Below are positions 1-12,200 of a stretch of DNA of 44,112 nucleotides, one piece after another. The notes below the pieces were generated by a model that had not been told where the DNA came from, searched no databases, and saw only the letters and a program-made list of their open reading frames with translations. The translations under genes and the position numbers were made by a program. Source of the DNA: Gammaproteobacteria bacterium. Its GTDB lineage: Bacteria; Pseudomonadota; Gammaproteobacteria; Steroidobacterales; Steroidobacteraceae. Location of the stretch: NCBI GenBank assembly GCA_028293725.1, contig JAQGOE010000373.1, positions 1-44,112 on the forward strand, given 5' to 3'. Within the stretch, counting starts at the first letter, position 1, and the number at the start of each line of letters is the position of its first letter.

Positions 1-856
1 CCGCATCGCCCTCGCCACCGTCGGCGGGGGAAGCCACCGCATGGTGAGCAGTCTCGTCGCGCGCACCGCTGGCGTCACCAACAGCGTCGCTACCACCCTC
101 CTCACCCGCATGGCCGACAGTCGTGACCTCACCGACAGCCTCAACGGTATCGCCACCGCCAGGTCCCGCGGCCGCACTCTCCCCCTCAACCACAACCTCA
201 CTACTCAACAACCCCGCCACAGCCACAGCGACGCCATCGGTCCCCTCAACCTCAACCTCAACATCGCCATCAACCTTCTCAACCCCAAGCGCCCCGGCAT
301 TCGGCAACTCGAGCTGCAGGTTGTAGTCGCCCATGGCCTTGAGCTCTGCGAGCGGCGGCAGCTCGTCCAGGCTTCGCAGGCCGAAGTAATCCAGAAACTC
401 CCGCGTGGTGCCGAGCAACTCCGGACGGCCAGGTACGTCGCGGTGACCGACGACGCGCACCCAGTTCCGCTCGATCACGGTCTTCACAATATTCGGATTC
501 ACGGCGACACCGCGAACCGCTTCGATCTCGGCGCGAGTGATAGGCTGGCGGTAAGCAATCAAGGCAAGCGTCTCGAGCAGCGCACGCGAATAACGCGCAG
601 GTCGCTCCGGCCACAGGCGCGAGATCTCGGACGCGAATTCGCGCCGCACCTGGATGCGGAAACCGGCCGCCGTCTCCTTCACCTCGAGGCCGCGGTTTGA
701 ATATTCCGCGGCGAGGGCTTCGAGCGTCGCGCGGATGTCATCGACCTTCGGACGCGTGTTCTCGTCGAAAAGCTGACCCAGCTCGGCGATCTGCAGGGAC
801 TTGCCCGCCGCCAGCAGGGCCGCTTCGAGGACATTGCGGGTGTAAAACTCGTTCAT
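1..856 (-). CDS. scpB: Segregation and condensation protein B (partial, C-terminus beyond the left edge)
   Basis: Kleisin-associated winged-helix subunit that works with ScpA and SMC in the bacterial condensin, compacting and segregating the chromosome. The visible 285 codons start MNEFYTRNVLEAALLAAGKS and contain the two winged-helix domains, with typical ScpB stretches such as ALIAYRQPITRAEIEAVRG and GRPELLGTTREFLDYFGL within about the first 190 residues. The start ATG (856-854) overlaps the scpA stop as ATGA, implying translational coupling. After about residue 190 the protein becomes a long acidic Val/Glu/Gly/Ala-rich tail (VEVEVEG-type runs) that is still open at position 1; this tail is longer than in compact ScpB proteins. 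The identification rests on the N-terminal domains and on the scpA neighbour. Confidence 0.93.
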   Translation of the reverse strand, partial: MNEFYTRNVLEAALLAAGKSLQIAELGQLFDENTRPKVDDIRATLEALAAEYSNRGLEVKETAAGFRIQVRREFASEISRLWPERPARYSRALLETLALIAYRQPITRAEIEAVRGVAVNPNIVKTVIERNWVRVVGHRDVPGRPELLGTTREFLDYFGLRSLDELPPLAELKAMGDYNLQLELPNAGALGVEKVDGDVEVEVEGTDGVAVAVAGLLSSEVVVEGESAAAGPGGGDTVEAVGEVTTVGHAGEEGGSDAVGDASGARDETAHHAVASPADGGEGDA

Positions 857-1920
857 GAGCTGGCCTCGTCAGGCGAAGGCGGTACGGCATTTTCCTGTTC
901 CAGATCAGGCTCGTCGTCCGCGTCAGAATCGTCGATGAAACTCGGGTCCAGAGGCAGGTCCGTGATGACGGTCTCCACAGGAGTAATAGCAAGCTCCGGC
1001 ACGGTGTCCACGGTGTCGGCGGTGTCATTGTCGGAGACCACACGCAGTGTGCGACCCGGTCCCGAAGCGCGCACATGCAACGGAGCAAACGGCTCCGCCT
1101 GCACGATTTCGACCAGACCCTCGCGCACTAGCTCGAGCAGCGCCATGAAGGTAACCGTAACCCCCATCCGCCCTTCGCTGTATCGGAACAGGCGGATGAA
1201 TTCTACGAAACTCGCGTGCTCCAGAGAAGTAAGAATGTCACCCATCCGCGCGCGCACTGACAACCGCTCACGCTGGATGTGATGGTGAGCAAACATCTCC
1301 GAGCGCACGACGACATCTTTGAAGGCGAGCAACATTTCCTGCAGTGAGATCTGAGGAAGTACCCGGACGACCTGACGATCCTTGAGCTCGGCCGAGGTCG
1401 AGAATACATCGCGGTCGAGTCGCGGCAGCGCATCGATGTTTTCAGCCGCGCGCTTGAAGCGGTCGTATTCCTGCAGTCGCCTCACGAGCTCGGCGCGCGG
1501 ATCTTCCTCGATGCCGTCGGCGTCCACCTTCGGCCGCGGTAACAACATCCGCGACTTTATCTCGGCCAGCGTGGCGGCCATGACCATGTATTCGCCCGCG
1601 AGCTCGAACTGCAGCCCTTCCATGAGCTCGATGTATGTCATGTACTGCCGCGTGATCTCCGCGAGCGGAATATCGAGAATATCGAGATTCTGCTTCCGGA
1701 TGAGATACAACAGCAGATCGAGAGGGCCCTCGAACGCCTCGAGGAAAACCTCGAGCGCCTGCGGCGGGATATATAGATCGCGCGGCAGTTGTGTGAGCGG
1801 CTCGCCGTTCACCATGGCGAACGGCATCTCCACCTGCTCCGGCGCCGGTTCCAGAGGCGGCGGCTCCGGCGGGTCATTGGAGACCACAATCTTCAGTTCA
1901 GGTTTGGCTTTGGATGCCAT
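853..1920 (-). CDS. scpA: Segregation and condensation protein A (kleisin)
   Basis: Kleisin subunit that bridges SMC heads and binds ScpB. 355 residues from the ATG at 1920. The N-terminal 45 residues are a Pro/Glu-rich extension, followed by the family core starting near DLYIPPQALEVFLEAFEGPL, then LLYLIRKQNLDILDIPLAEI. A C-terminal winged helix (FVEFIRLFRYSEGRMGVTVT region) is followed by an acidic tail rich in Asp/Glu. A TTG at 1926 would add two codons and overlap the trpS stop (TTGA); I prefer the ATG two bases past that stop, but neither has a clear Shine-Dalgarno sequence. It lies directly downstream of trpS and overlaps scpB, an arrangement common in gammaproteobacteria. Confidence 0.94.
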   Translation of the reverse strand: MASKAKPELKIVVSNDPPEPPPLEPAPEQVEMPFAMVNGEPLTQLPRDLYIPPQALEVFLEAFEGPLDLLLYLIRKQNLDILDIPLAEITRQYMTYIELMEGLQFELAGEYMVMAATLAEIKSRMLLPRPKVDADGIEEDPRAELVRRLQEYDRFKRAAENIDALPRLDRDVFSTSAELKDRQVVRVLPQISLQEMLLAFKDVVVRSEMFAHHHIQRERLSVRARMGDILTSLEHASFVEFIRLFRYSEGRMGVTVTFMALLELVREGLVEIVQAEPFAPLHVRASGPGRTLRVVSDNDTADTVDTVPELAITPVETVITDLPLDPSFIDDSDADDEPDLEQENAVPPSPDEASS

Positions 1921-1922
1921 GG

Positions 1923-3137
1923 TCAATCGGCACGCAGGTGCATGGCGCGTCGCACCTCATCGAGAGTCTGACGCGCCGCCTCGCGCGCCTTGTCGGCACC
2001 TTCGGCCACGATCCCGCGCACCAGCTCCGGGTTCTCCTCGAATTCCTGCGCGCGGCGCCGCATTCCCGAGACCTCTTCGACCACCTTGTCGATCACTTTC
2101 TGCTTGCAATCGAGGCAACCGATACCGGCAGTGCGACACCCTTCGACGACCCAACTGCGTGTGGCCTCGTCCGAATAGATCTTGTGCAGATCCCAGACGG
2201 GACACTTCTCCGGATCACCCGGATCCGTGCGACGTACCCGGGCGGGATCCGTTTGCATGGCACGCATCTTCTTCACGATCGAGTCGGGCTCTTCGCGCAA
2301 GCCGATGGTGTTGCCGTAGGACTTCGACATCTTGCGACCGTCGAGCCCGGGCACTTTGGGTGTCGTAGTCAACAACACCTGCGGCTCCGGCAGGATGGTG
2401 ATGCCGGTGCCCTCGAGAAATCCGAGCAGCCGCTCCCGATCCGCCACGGTGATGCGATTGTTGCTTTGGACGAGCGCGCGGGCACGCTCGAGCGACTCGG
2501 TGTCGCCTGTTTCCTGGAACTTGCGGCGCAATTGCCGATAGCTGGTAGTGTTACGTCCACCGAGACTCTTCACGGCGCGCTCGACCTTCTCTTCGAAGTC
2601 CGGCTCGCGGCCATACAGGTGATTGAAACGCCGTGCCGTCTCCCGTGTCAGCTCGACGTGCGCGATCTGATCCTCACCCACCGGCACATAGGCAGCGCGA
2701 TAGATGAGAATGTCCGCGCTCTGCAGCAGCGGGTAGCCGAGAAAGCCATAGGTCGCGAGGTCGCGATCCTTGAGCTGCTCCTGTTGGTCCTTGAAGCTGG
2801 GTACGCGTTCCAGCCAGCCCAGCGGGGTCACCATGGACAGCAGCAGATGCAGCTCCGCGTGCTCCGGAACGTGTGACTGGATGAACAAGGTCGACACGCC
2901 CGGGTTCAAACCGGCCGCCAGCCAGTCGATCAGCACATCCTTGATGTACTCCTGCAGACGCGAGGTATCGTCATAGCCCGTCGTCAGCATGTGCCAGTCG
3001 GCGACGAAGAAGAAGCACTCGTACTGGTACTGGAGCTCGACCCAGTTGCGCAGTGCCCCGTGGTAGTTGCCGAGGTGGAGACGGCCGGTCGGCCGCATGC
3101 CCGAGAGCACGCGCCGGGCGGCCGCTGGGGCGCTCAA
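1923..3137 (-). CDS. trpS: Tryptophanyl-tRNA synthetase
   Basis: Class I aminoacyl-tRNA synthetase charging tRNA-Trp with tryptophan in the cytoplasm. The HIGH-like signature LHLGNYHG is at residues 20-27 and the KMSKS signature at 269-273 (DGRKMSKSYGNT). At 404 residues it is longer than the approximately 330-residue E. coli type; the extra length is an insertion around residues 185-255, before KMSKS, as I recall from the longer TrpS forms of pseudomonads and xanthomonads. The start is a TTG: the next in-frame ATG (residue 14) would remove the first beta strand RRVLSGMRPTG, so the TTG is favoured. It precedes scpA with only two bases between the stop and the scpA ATG. Confidence 0.95.
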   Translation of the reverse strand: MSAPAAARRVLSGMRPTGRLHLGNYHGALRNWVELQYQYECFFFVADWHMLTTGYDDTSRLQEYIKDVLIDWLAAGLNPGVSTLFIQSHVPEHAELHLLLSMVTPLGWLERVPSFKDQQEQLKDRDLATYGFLGYPLLQSADILIYRAAYVPVGEDQIAHVELTRETARRFNHLYGREPDFEEKVERAVKSLGGRNTTSYRQLRRKFQETGDTESLERARALVQSNNRITVADRERLLGFLEGTGITILPEPQVLLTTTPKVPGLDGRKMSKSYGNTIGLREEPDSIVKKMRAMQTDPARVRRTDPGDPEKCPVWDLHKIYSDEATRSWVVEGCRTAGIGCLDCKQKVIDKVVEEVSGMRRRAQEFEENPELVRGIVAEGADKAREAARQTLDEVRRAMHLRAD

Positions 3138-3255
3138 ACCAGCCCCCGCAGGAGGGCTGCGGGTAAGTTAAAGGACGAAAATGGTTTTGGCATCAACAAA
3201 TTAGTACGCGACACAACGCTCAAAGATCCCTCGAACCTCCCGGGGTGCGCCCGTA

Positions 3256-3316
3256 AGTCGCGCTCGAAGCGCGCCATAGAGGCGCGCCATGGAGTCGCGC
3301 TCCAAGCGCGCCATGG
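3256..3316. repeat. Two near-identical 24-bp direct repeats, each containing a 6-bp stem hairpin
   Basis: Positions 3256-3279 and 3293-3316 match at 22 of 24 bases. Each contains the dyad CGCGCT-NNN-AGCGCG (stems 3259-3264/3268-3273 and 3296-3301/3305-3310, loops CGA and CCA). A third partial copy of the tail, GCGCGCCATGG, lies between them. They fill part of the 209-base gap between yciO and trpS. A related dyad CGCGCT-AA-AGCGCG occurs in the rimP-nusA gap at 24989. No T-run follows, so these are not classical terminators; transcript stabilisation or a short interspersed palindrome family is possible. Confidence 0.6.
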
Positions 3317-3346
3317 ATTATACCGCAGGCGACGCCATCGACCGCC

Positions 3347-3979
3347 TCAATCGCGGCCCCCCATGACGGGTCCCAGAGCGCCCTTGCCTTCACGCACGAT
3401 TACCGGAGGCGTCACCGAAAGGTCCACGACCGTCGTCGGCTCGACCCCGCAATCACCACCGTCCAGCACAGCATCCAGATCATGCTCGAGGCGCGTCTGG
3501 ATCTCGATGCCGCGAGTCAGAGGCTGCGGCTCATTCGGAAGCAACAGGGTGGAGCTCATGATCGGCTCCCCGAGCTCCTCGAGGAGCATCAGCGGCACCG
3601 GGTGATCCGGAATGCGTACGCCAATAGTCCGCCGTTTCTCGTGCTGGAGGCGGCGCGGCGTCTCACGGCTCGCATGCAGCAGAAACGTATAAGGGCCGGG
3701 CAGGCAGACCTTCAGAATCCGGAACTGCCAGGTATCGAGCTTGGCGAAATGGCCGACCTGCGCCAGCGAGTGGCAGACCAGGGTGAAATGGTGGTGCCGG
3801 TCGGCCTGGCGAATGCGCCGTACACGCTCCAGCGCGTTCTTGTCCCCGATATGCCAGCCGAAGGCGTAGCACGAGTCCGTCGGGTAGGCGATGACACCGC
3901 CGCCACGGACGATGTCCGCGGCGCGGCGAATAAGCCGCACCTGGGGGTTGACCGGATGCAATTCGAAATATTCGCCCAC
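3347..3979 (-). CDS. Sua5/YciO/YrdC family protein (YciO-like; putative L-threonylcarbamoyladenylate synthase)
   Basis: 210 residues, a single YrdC-like domain that binds nucleotide and RNA. The family reaction is formation of threonylcarbamoyl-AMP from threonine, bicarbonate and ATP for t6A37 tRNA modification; YciO-type paralogues have weaker or uncertain activity, so the exact role is left open. Visible features are the N-terminal GGGVIAYPTDSCYAFGWH stretch (residues 26-43), HHHFTLVCHSLAQV, and KRRTIGVRIPDHPVP near residue 115. It starts at a GTG (3979), which fits the family N-terminus (GEYFELHPVNPQ). The gene is divergent from yciB and upstream of trpS, the usual yciO-trpS context. Confidence 0.88.
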   Translation of the reverse strand: MGEYFELHPVNPQVRLIRRAADIVRGGGVIAYPTDSCYAFGWHIGDKNALERVRRIRQADRHHHFTLVCHSLAQVGHFAKLDTWQFRILKVCLPGPYTFLLHASRETPRRLQHEKRRTIGVRIPDHPVPLMLLEELGEPIMSSTLLLPNEPQPLTRGIEIQTRLEHDLDAVLDGGDCGVEPTTVVDLSVTPPVIVREGKGALGPVMGGRD

Positions 3980-4076
3980 TGAAATCGCCAGCTCCGCTCG
4001 GTAATTGGAAGTTGCGCGGCACGCGTGAGACTATACGCGGCCATTTTTACCGGCTCGCGCCTTCACATACGGATCC

Positions 4077-4661
4077 ATGCAGGCTCTGCTCGAGTTAGCG
4101 CCACTCGTGGCGTTCTTTGTCGCCTACCATTTTGGTGGAATTTACATTGCCACCGGCGTGCTCATGGCCGGCATGGCGGTATTGCTGGCCGTCGATTATC
4201 TCCTACATCGGAAGATTTCGCCGATGCACGCCCTGAGCGCGGTGCTCGTCTTTGGTCTGGGGGCGGCCACGCTCTTACTCCATGACAAGCACTTCATCCA
4301 GTTGAAGCCCACCATTCTCTTCTGGGTTGCCGGCCTCGCCTTCCTCGGGAGTTTCTGGATCGGCAAGCAGACGCTGACGGAGCGACTCTTCAGCGCCGCC
4401 CTCCAGGGCCAGGTGCGGGTGCCGGAGAGTCTCTGGCGCCGGATGAATACCCTCTGGGTCGTGTTCTACGGGCTGCTCGGAGAGGCCAATCTCCTGGTGG
4501 CGAAGTACGCGAGCGAGCAAACCTGGGTCTACTCGAAGATCGCGCTGACGGTGGTCACGTTCGTATTCGCCATCGCCCAGGTGCTCTATCTCGTCAAGCG
4601 TGGTGAACAGATAGCCCCGGAAACACCACCCCCGGTGCAGGAGCCGCCACCAGCCGTATGA
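4077..4661 (+). CDS. yciB: Inner membrane-spanning protein YciB (septation protein A family)
   Basis: 194-residue integral membrane protein with about five hydrophobic segments (ELAPLVAFFVAYHFGGIYIA, then MAGMAVLLAVDYLL, LSAVLVFGLGAATLLL, PTILFWVAGLAFLGSFWIG and a C-terminal KIALTVVTFVFAIAQVLYLV). The motif HDKHFIQLKPT between helices is characteristic of the family, which is linked to cell-envelope biogenesis and septation. The C-terminus is a short Pro/Glu tail. The start is the ATG at 4077, in a divergent promoter region shared with yciO. The stop overlaps the next gene's start (ATGA at 4658), so it is likely translationally coupled to the BolA-family gene. Confidence 0.92.
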   Translation: MQALLELAPLVAFFVAYHFGGIYIATGVLMAGMAVLLAVDYLLHRKISPMHALSAVLVFGLGAATLLLHDKHFIQLKPTILFWVAGLAFLGSFWIGKQTLTERLFSAALQGQVRVPESLWRRMNTLWVVFYGLLGEANLLVAKYASEQTWVYSKIALTVVTFVFAIAQVLYLVKRGEQIAPETPPPVQEPPPAV

Positions 4662-4933
4662 GCGAGAATCCTTTGGCGGCCGAAATCCGCACAGCCCTTG
4701 AGCGTGAGCTCGCGCCCACGTCGATCGAGGTCTTCGACGACAGCGCCCGGCACGCAGGCCATGCCGGTGCCCGCGAGGGCGGCCATTTTCGCGTCACCTT
4801 GGTTTCCGCGGCGTTCACGGGGCGGGCGCAACTCGAACGTCACCGGATGGTCTATGCAGCCGTCGCATCCCTGATGGGCCGTGGCATTCACGCCCTGAAC
4901 ATTGTGGCCCGAACACCTGAAGAAGTTTCTTAG
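4658..4933 (+). CDS. BolA family transcriptional/iron-sulfur protein
   Basis: 91-residue single-domain BolA-like protein. The conserved signature is LERHRMVYAAV with the key His at residue 62, within the stretch GHFRVTLVSAAFTGRAQLER. BolA proteins partner with monothiol glutaredoxins in Fe-S cluster handling and some bind DNA. It could be BolA or IbaG type; the sequence alone does not settle this. It overlaps yciB by four bases and is followed after 29 bases by a parvulin lipoprotein gene, a yciB-bolA-ppiC order known from xanthomonads. Confidence 0.88.
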   Translation: MSENPLAAEIRTALERELAPTSIEVFDDSARHAGHAGAREGGHFRVTLVSAAFTGRAQLERHRMVYAAVASLMGRGIHALNIVARTPEEVS

Positions 4934-4962
4934 ACAATCCCTATATCTCACTGAGAATACAC

Positions 4963-5841
4963 ATGAATTACGTTCGAATTCTTGCCCTGGCCAGCGTCCT
5001 CACGGCGCTCGCCGCGTGCCAGCCCAAAGGCGCGACCACGACCGCAACCGCGGATACCTCGCCCACGCTGGCGACCGTCAATGGCACCGCGATTACCCAG
5101 AATTTCTTCGACTTCTACGTCAAAGCCATCTCGGGCAAGAAACCCGCCGAACTGACGGCGGACCAGCAGGCGCAGGCGCTCGATAACCTCATTCGCGCCA
5201 ACCTGGTTGCCCAGGAAGCGCAAAAGGATGGCACCGAAGCCACCCCGGACACCGCGGACATGCTCGTCCTGACACGCCTCAACGTCCTCCAACAGGCGAT
5301 GTCCGAGAAATATCTCAAGGACAAGAAGCCCTCGGAGCAGGAGCTCCGCGCGGAATACGAGAATCAGGTCGCCACGCTGCCGAAGCTCGAATACCACGCC
5401 CGGCACATCCTGGTGGCAACCGAGCCGTTCGCGACGAGCGTCGTGCAGCGCCTCGAAAAGGGTGACAAGTTCGAGGACGTCGCGAAGAAAGAGTCGATGG
5501 ATTCCTCCAAGGACAATGGCGGCGATCTGGGTTGGTTCACGCCGGACCGCATGGTGAAGCCGTTCGCGGAAGCCGTCGTCTCGATGAAGCCCGGCGACTT
5601 CACCCACAAGCCCGTGCAGACTCAATATGGCTGGCACGTGATCCAGCTGGTGGATACCCGCCCGCTGTCCCCGCCCCCGTTTGACCAGGTCAAGCAGCGC
5701 CTCGACCAGGTGGTGGAAGCCAAGAAGTTCAAGGGTTACACGGATGACCTGATCAGCAAGGCGAAGATCGATCGCACTGCTGCCGCGCCGGCCGCACCAG
5801 CTGCGGCGGCCACGACGCCAGCCCCGAAGACCGGCGGCTAA
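4963..5841 (+). CDS. Peptidylprolyl isomerase, PpiC/SurA-type parvulin lipoprotein
   Basis: Periplasmic folding factor, probably lipid-anchored, that catalyses cis-trans isomerisation at prolyl bonds in exported proteins. 292 residues. A lipoprotein signal peptide ends at Cys19 (LTALAAC). A SurA-like N-terminal region spans roughly 40-135. The parvulin rotamase domain spans about 140-232, with EYHARHILVATEP, GGDLGWFTPDRMVKPFAEAV and QYGWHVIQLVDTRP. The C-terminus is a low-complexity Ala/Pro linker. It is the last gene of the yciB-bolA unit and is followed by an intrinsic terminator at 5867. Confidence 0.92.
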   Translation: MNYVRILALASVLTALAACQPKGATTTATADTSPTLATVNGTAITQNFFDFYVKAISGKKPAELTADQQAQALDNLIRANLVAQEAQKDGTEATPDTADMLVLTRLNVLQQAMSEKYLKDKKPSEQELRAEYENQVATLPKLEYHARHILVATEPFATSVVQRLEKGDKFEDVAKKESMDSSKDNGGDLGWFTPDRMVKPFAEAVVSMKPGDFTHKPVQTQYGWHVIQLVDTRPLSPPPFDQVKQRLDQVVEAKKFKGYTDDLISKAKIDRTAAAPAAPAAAATTPAPKTGG

Positions 5842-5866
5842 CCTCGAAGCGCATCTGAACGACGAG

Positions 5867-5898
5867 CGGCGGGTCGAGTAAACCGGCCCGCCGTTTTT
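5867..5898 (+). terminator. Intrinsic terminator after the parvulin gene
   Basis: A 7-bp GC stem (CGGCGGG 5867-5873 with CCCGCCG 5887-5893) is followed at once by TTTTT (5894-5898). It lies 26 bases past the parvulin stop and separates this plus-strand unit from the convergent ligA. No T-run is present on the opposite side, so it should act only on plus-strand transcripts. Confidence 0.88.
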
Positions 5899-5958
5899 AT
5901 TTGGCCCGGCCGCTCCGGGTCGAGCGCGCGCGCAACCTCGGTACGGCAATCCGCCGCG

Positions 5959-9221
<3,263 letters not shown>

Positions 9222-9239
9222 CGTCGAACCGCTCCCCGT

Positions 9240-12200
9240 TCAGACCGCCGCGAGCCGCAAGGCCTCGTCGACGTCGACAGCCACAAGACGCGACACACCG
9301 GGCTCGTGCATCGTCACGCCAAGGAGTTGCGACGCGAGCTCCATGGTTGTCTTGTTGTGAGTGATGAAGATGAACTGCACCTGGGAGGACATCTCTCGGA
9401 CGATGTCACAAAAGCGCCCGACATTGTGCTCGTCGAGCGGTGCGTCGACCTCGTCCAGGAGACAGAACGGCGCCGGGTTGAGATCGAAAATCGAGAATAC
9501 CAACGCCACCGCGGTAAGCGCCTTCTCACCGCCCGACAGGAGGTGGATAGTGCTGTTCTTCTTACCGGGAGGCCGCGCCATGATGGCGACACCGGCGCCG
9601 AGGATGTCCTCGCCCACGAGCTCGAGGTAGGCATGCCCGCCGCCGAACAGCCGCGGGAATTTCTCTTTCAGGCCGGCGTTGATCTTCTCGAAAGTCTCCT
9701 CGAAGCGGGTCCGGGTCTCCTTGTCGATGCGCTGCATCGCCTGCTCGAGGGTATCGAGCGCGGAGGTCAGATCCGCAAACTGCCGATCGAGGTATTCCTT
9801 ACGCTCGGTCTGCTCTTTCAACTCGTCGATGGCGGCGAGGTTGACCTGGCCGAGCTTTTCAATATCGCCGCGCACCTGCACCAGCGACTGCTCCCAGTTC
9901 ACCACGCTCGCATCGGCGGTGAGATTCTGCTGCACCTCGGCAAGCTCGAACTGGGTTTGCGCGAACTGCTCCGCGATGGCTTCGCGGCGCACCCGGGTTT
10001 CCTGTGCGGCGAGCTTCGCGGTTTCCATGGCTTCGCGGGCGGCGTTGACGAGTTGCTCGGCGGCGACCCGTTTCTCGTCCAATCCCCGCAACTCGAGGTC
10101 GGCATCCTCCAGCGCCCGGCGTGCCACGGACAGGTCCGACTCGACCTCGAGACGGCGCTCCAGCGCGTCATGCAATCGCGCCTCGAGCTGCAGAATCGGC
10201 TCGTCGCTGCCCGCCAGCTCTTGTTCCAACTCCTCACGACGGCGTACGAGCTGCTCGCGCTGCTCCACCATCCGACTGAGGCTCACTGATACCGAACTCT
10301 GCGTCGAGCGACGCGACTCGATCTTGATGAGCAGATCGCGTGCGCCCATCTGCGCAGCCTGCGCGCGAGAGCGAGCATTCGCCACGGCGTCGCGCCGATC
10401 CTCGCGCTCATTCTCGAGATCGTGACGGCGGGAGTCCAACTCACCCAACATCAGCAGCCCGCGATCGAGCTCGGCGCCGGCGCGTGCCAGTGCCTCCTGG
10501 GTGACGCCCTTCTCTTGCGCGACGTCGGCGGCCTCTTCCTCCAACCGCTCGCGGCGCAGAGTCGATTCCTGCGCACGGGCGCGAGTCGCCTCGAGCTGGC
10601 TGCGGAGTTCGGCGTGTTTGCGGTGCGCGGCCTGAATTCCCGACTGCGCGTGATCGCGGTCGGACTCCGCCCGAGCCAGCGACTCGCGCGCGGCGGCCAA
10701 CGAAGCCTCGACTTCGTGAACACGCTCTTCAACAACAGTAACCGTGGCACGGAGTGTCTTGAGGCGGTGCTCGCGCTCGATGACTCCCGCGTGATGGTCG
10801 GCTCCGCGGCTCACACGCAACCAGTGGCGCCCTACCCATTCGCCGCCGCGCGTGATGACCGACTGGCCGGCCACGAGCGACGGGCGCATCTGGAGTGCGT
10901 CCGCCAGCGACTCAGCTGCCAGGACAGCAAACAGTTGGCCGGTGACGGCGGAAGGGCCTTTGACCTTTGTCGCGAGAGCAGTTGCAGATGACCCCCTGCC
11001 CGCGTCCGACAATGTGCCTTCGACGCCCGCCCCAGCTTCAGTGCCGGCGGCATCGCTCGAGCCCGTCGCGTGCACCAGCGCGATCCGGCCCTTGGACAAC
11101 CCGGCCAACGATTCCGCTAGCCCATCGAGGTCGTCCACACAGACGGCCTCCAGATAATCCCCTAACGCTGTCTCAACCGCACGCTCCCAACCTGACTCAA
11201 CCTCGAGAGTCTGGGCAACCCGGGGTTGGTGGGTCAGCCCCTTGCCGCTCAGCCATTCCGCGGCGCCGCCGGCATTGTCCGTTAGCGCTGCCTTTTGTAC
11301 GGCCTCCAGCGAGGTCAGCTCGGCGCGAGCCTTCTCGCGCTCACCCCGCGCGGTTTCGAGGCGTTTCTCGGCCGCGAATTGCTCGGTGCGTAGTGACTGG
11401 ACCTGTTCGACCGCGACGCTGAGAGCCTTGGAAAGCTCTTCACTGGCGGCTCGCGCGACAAACTCTTGTTCCGACAACGCAGCCAACTGATCGTTGGACT
11501 CCTGCGCCGACAGCGCGTCGCGCTCCAACGCCAGGCGATCAGCCTGTGCCGTGAGTCGCCGCAGCTGATTCTCGAGCTGTTCAATGCGGGCGCGCTCGAC
11601 CTGCGTGGTCTGATCCGCAGAGCCCAGTGAGCGATTGAATTGTTCCCAGCGCTGTTGCCAATCCTGCAACGCCTGCTCCGCGGCTTCGAGGGCTTCAGCC
11701 GCCGCGGTTTCCGCGTGCTGCACCCCTTCCACCTCGGGTTCGAGCCGGGCAATCTCCTCGCGAACGGTCTCGAGCTGCCGCTCGTCGCGCTCGATATGGG
11801 CGGCGAGATCGGCAATCGTGGAGCGCGCCTGCGCCAGGTCGGTTCGCTGGCGATCACGCAGCTCGCGGCTGTGTTGGATCGTCTGCTCCATCCGCGAGAT
11901 GTCAGCGCCTACCTCGTAGTACCGCCCCTGTACCGCGGCGACACGCTCGCTCTGGTCGTTGTGGAACGCCCGCTGCTTTTCGATCGCCGCTTCGGCGGCG
12001 CGCTGGTCGGCAAGGGCCGCCTGCATCGCAAGGTCGCGCTCGCGCATCGCCGAGTCGTGAACCTCGGCTCCGCCGTCGAGGTCCCGAAGTCGCAGGGCGA
12101 GCAGCTCCGCGGTCAGGCGGCGCTCCGTTTCCTTGAACGCCTGATAACGGCGCGCGGTGGCGGCCTGGCGTTGCAGGTGACGGATCTGCTTTTCGATCTC

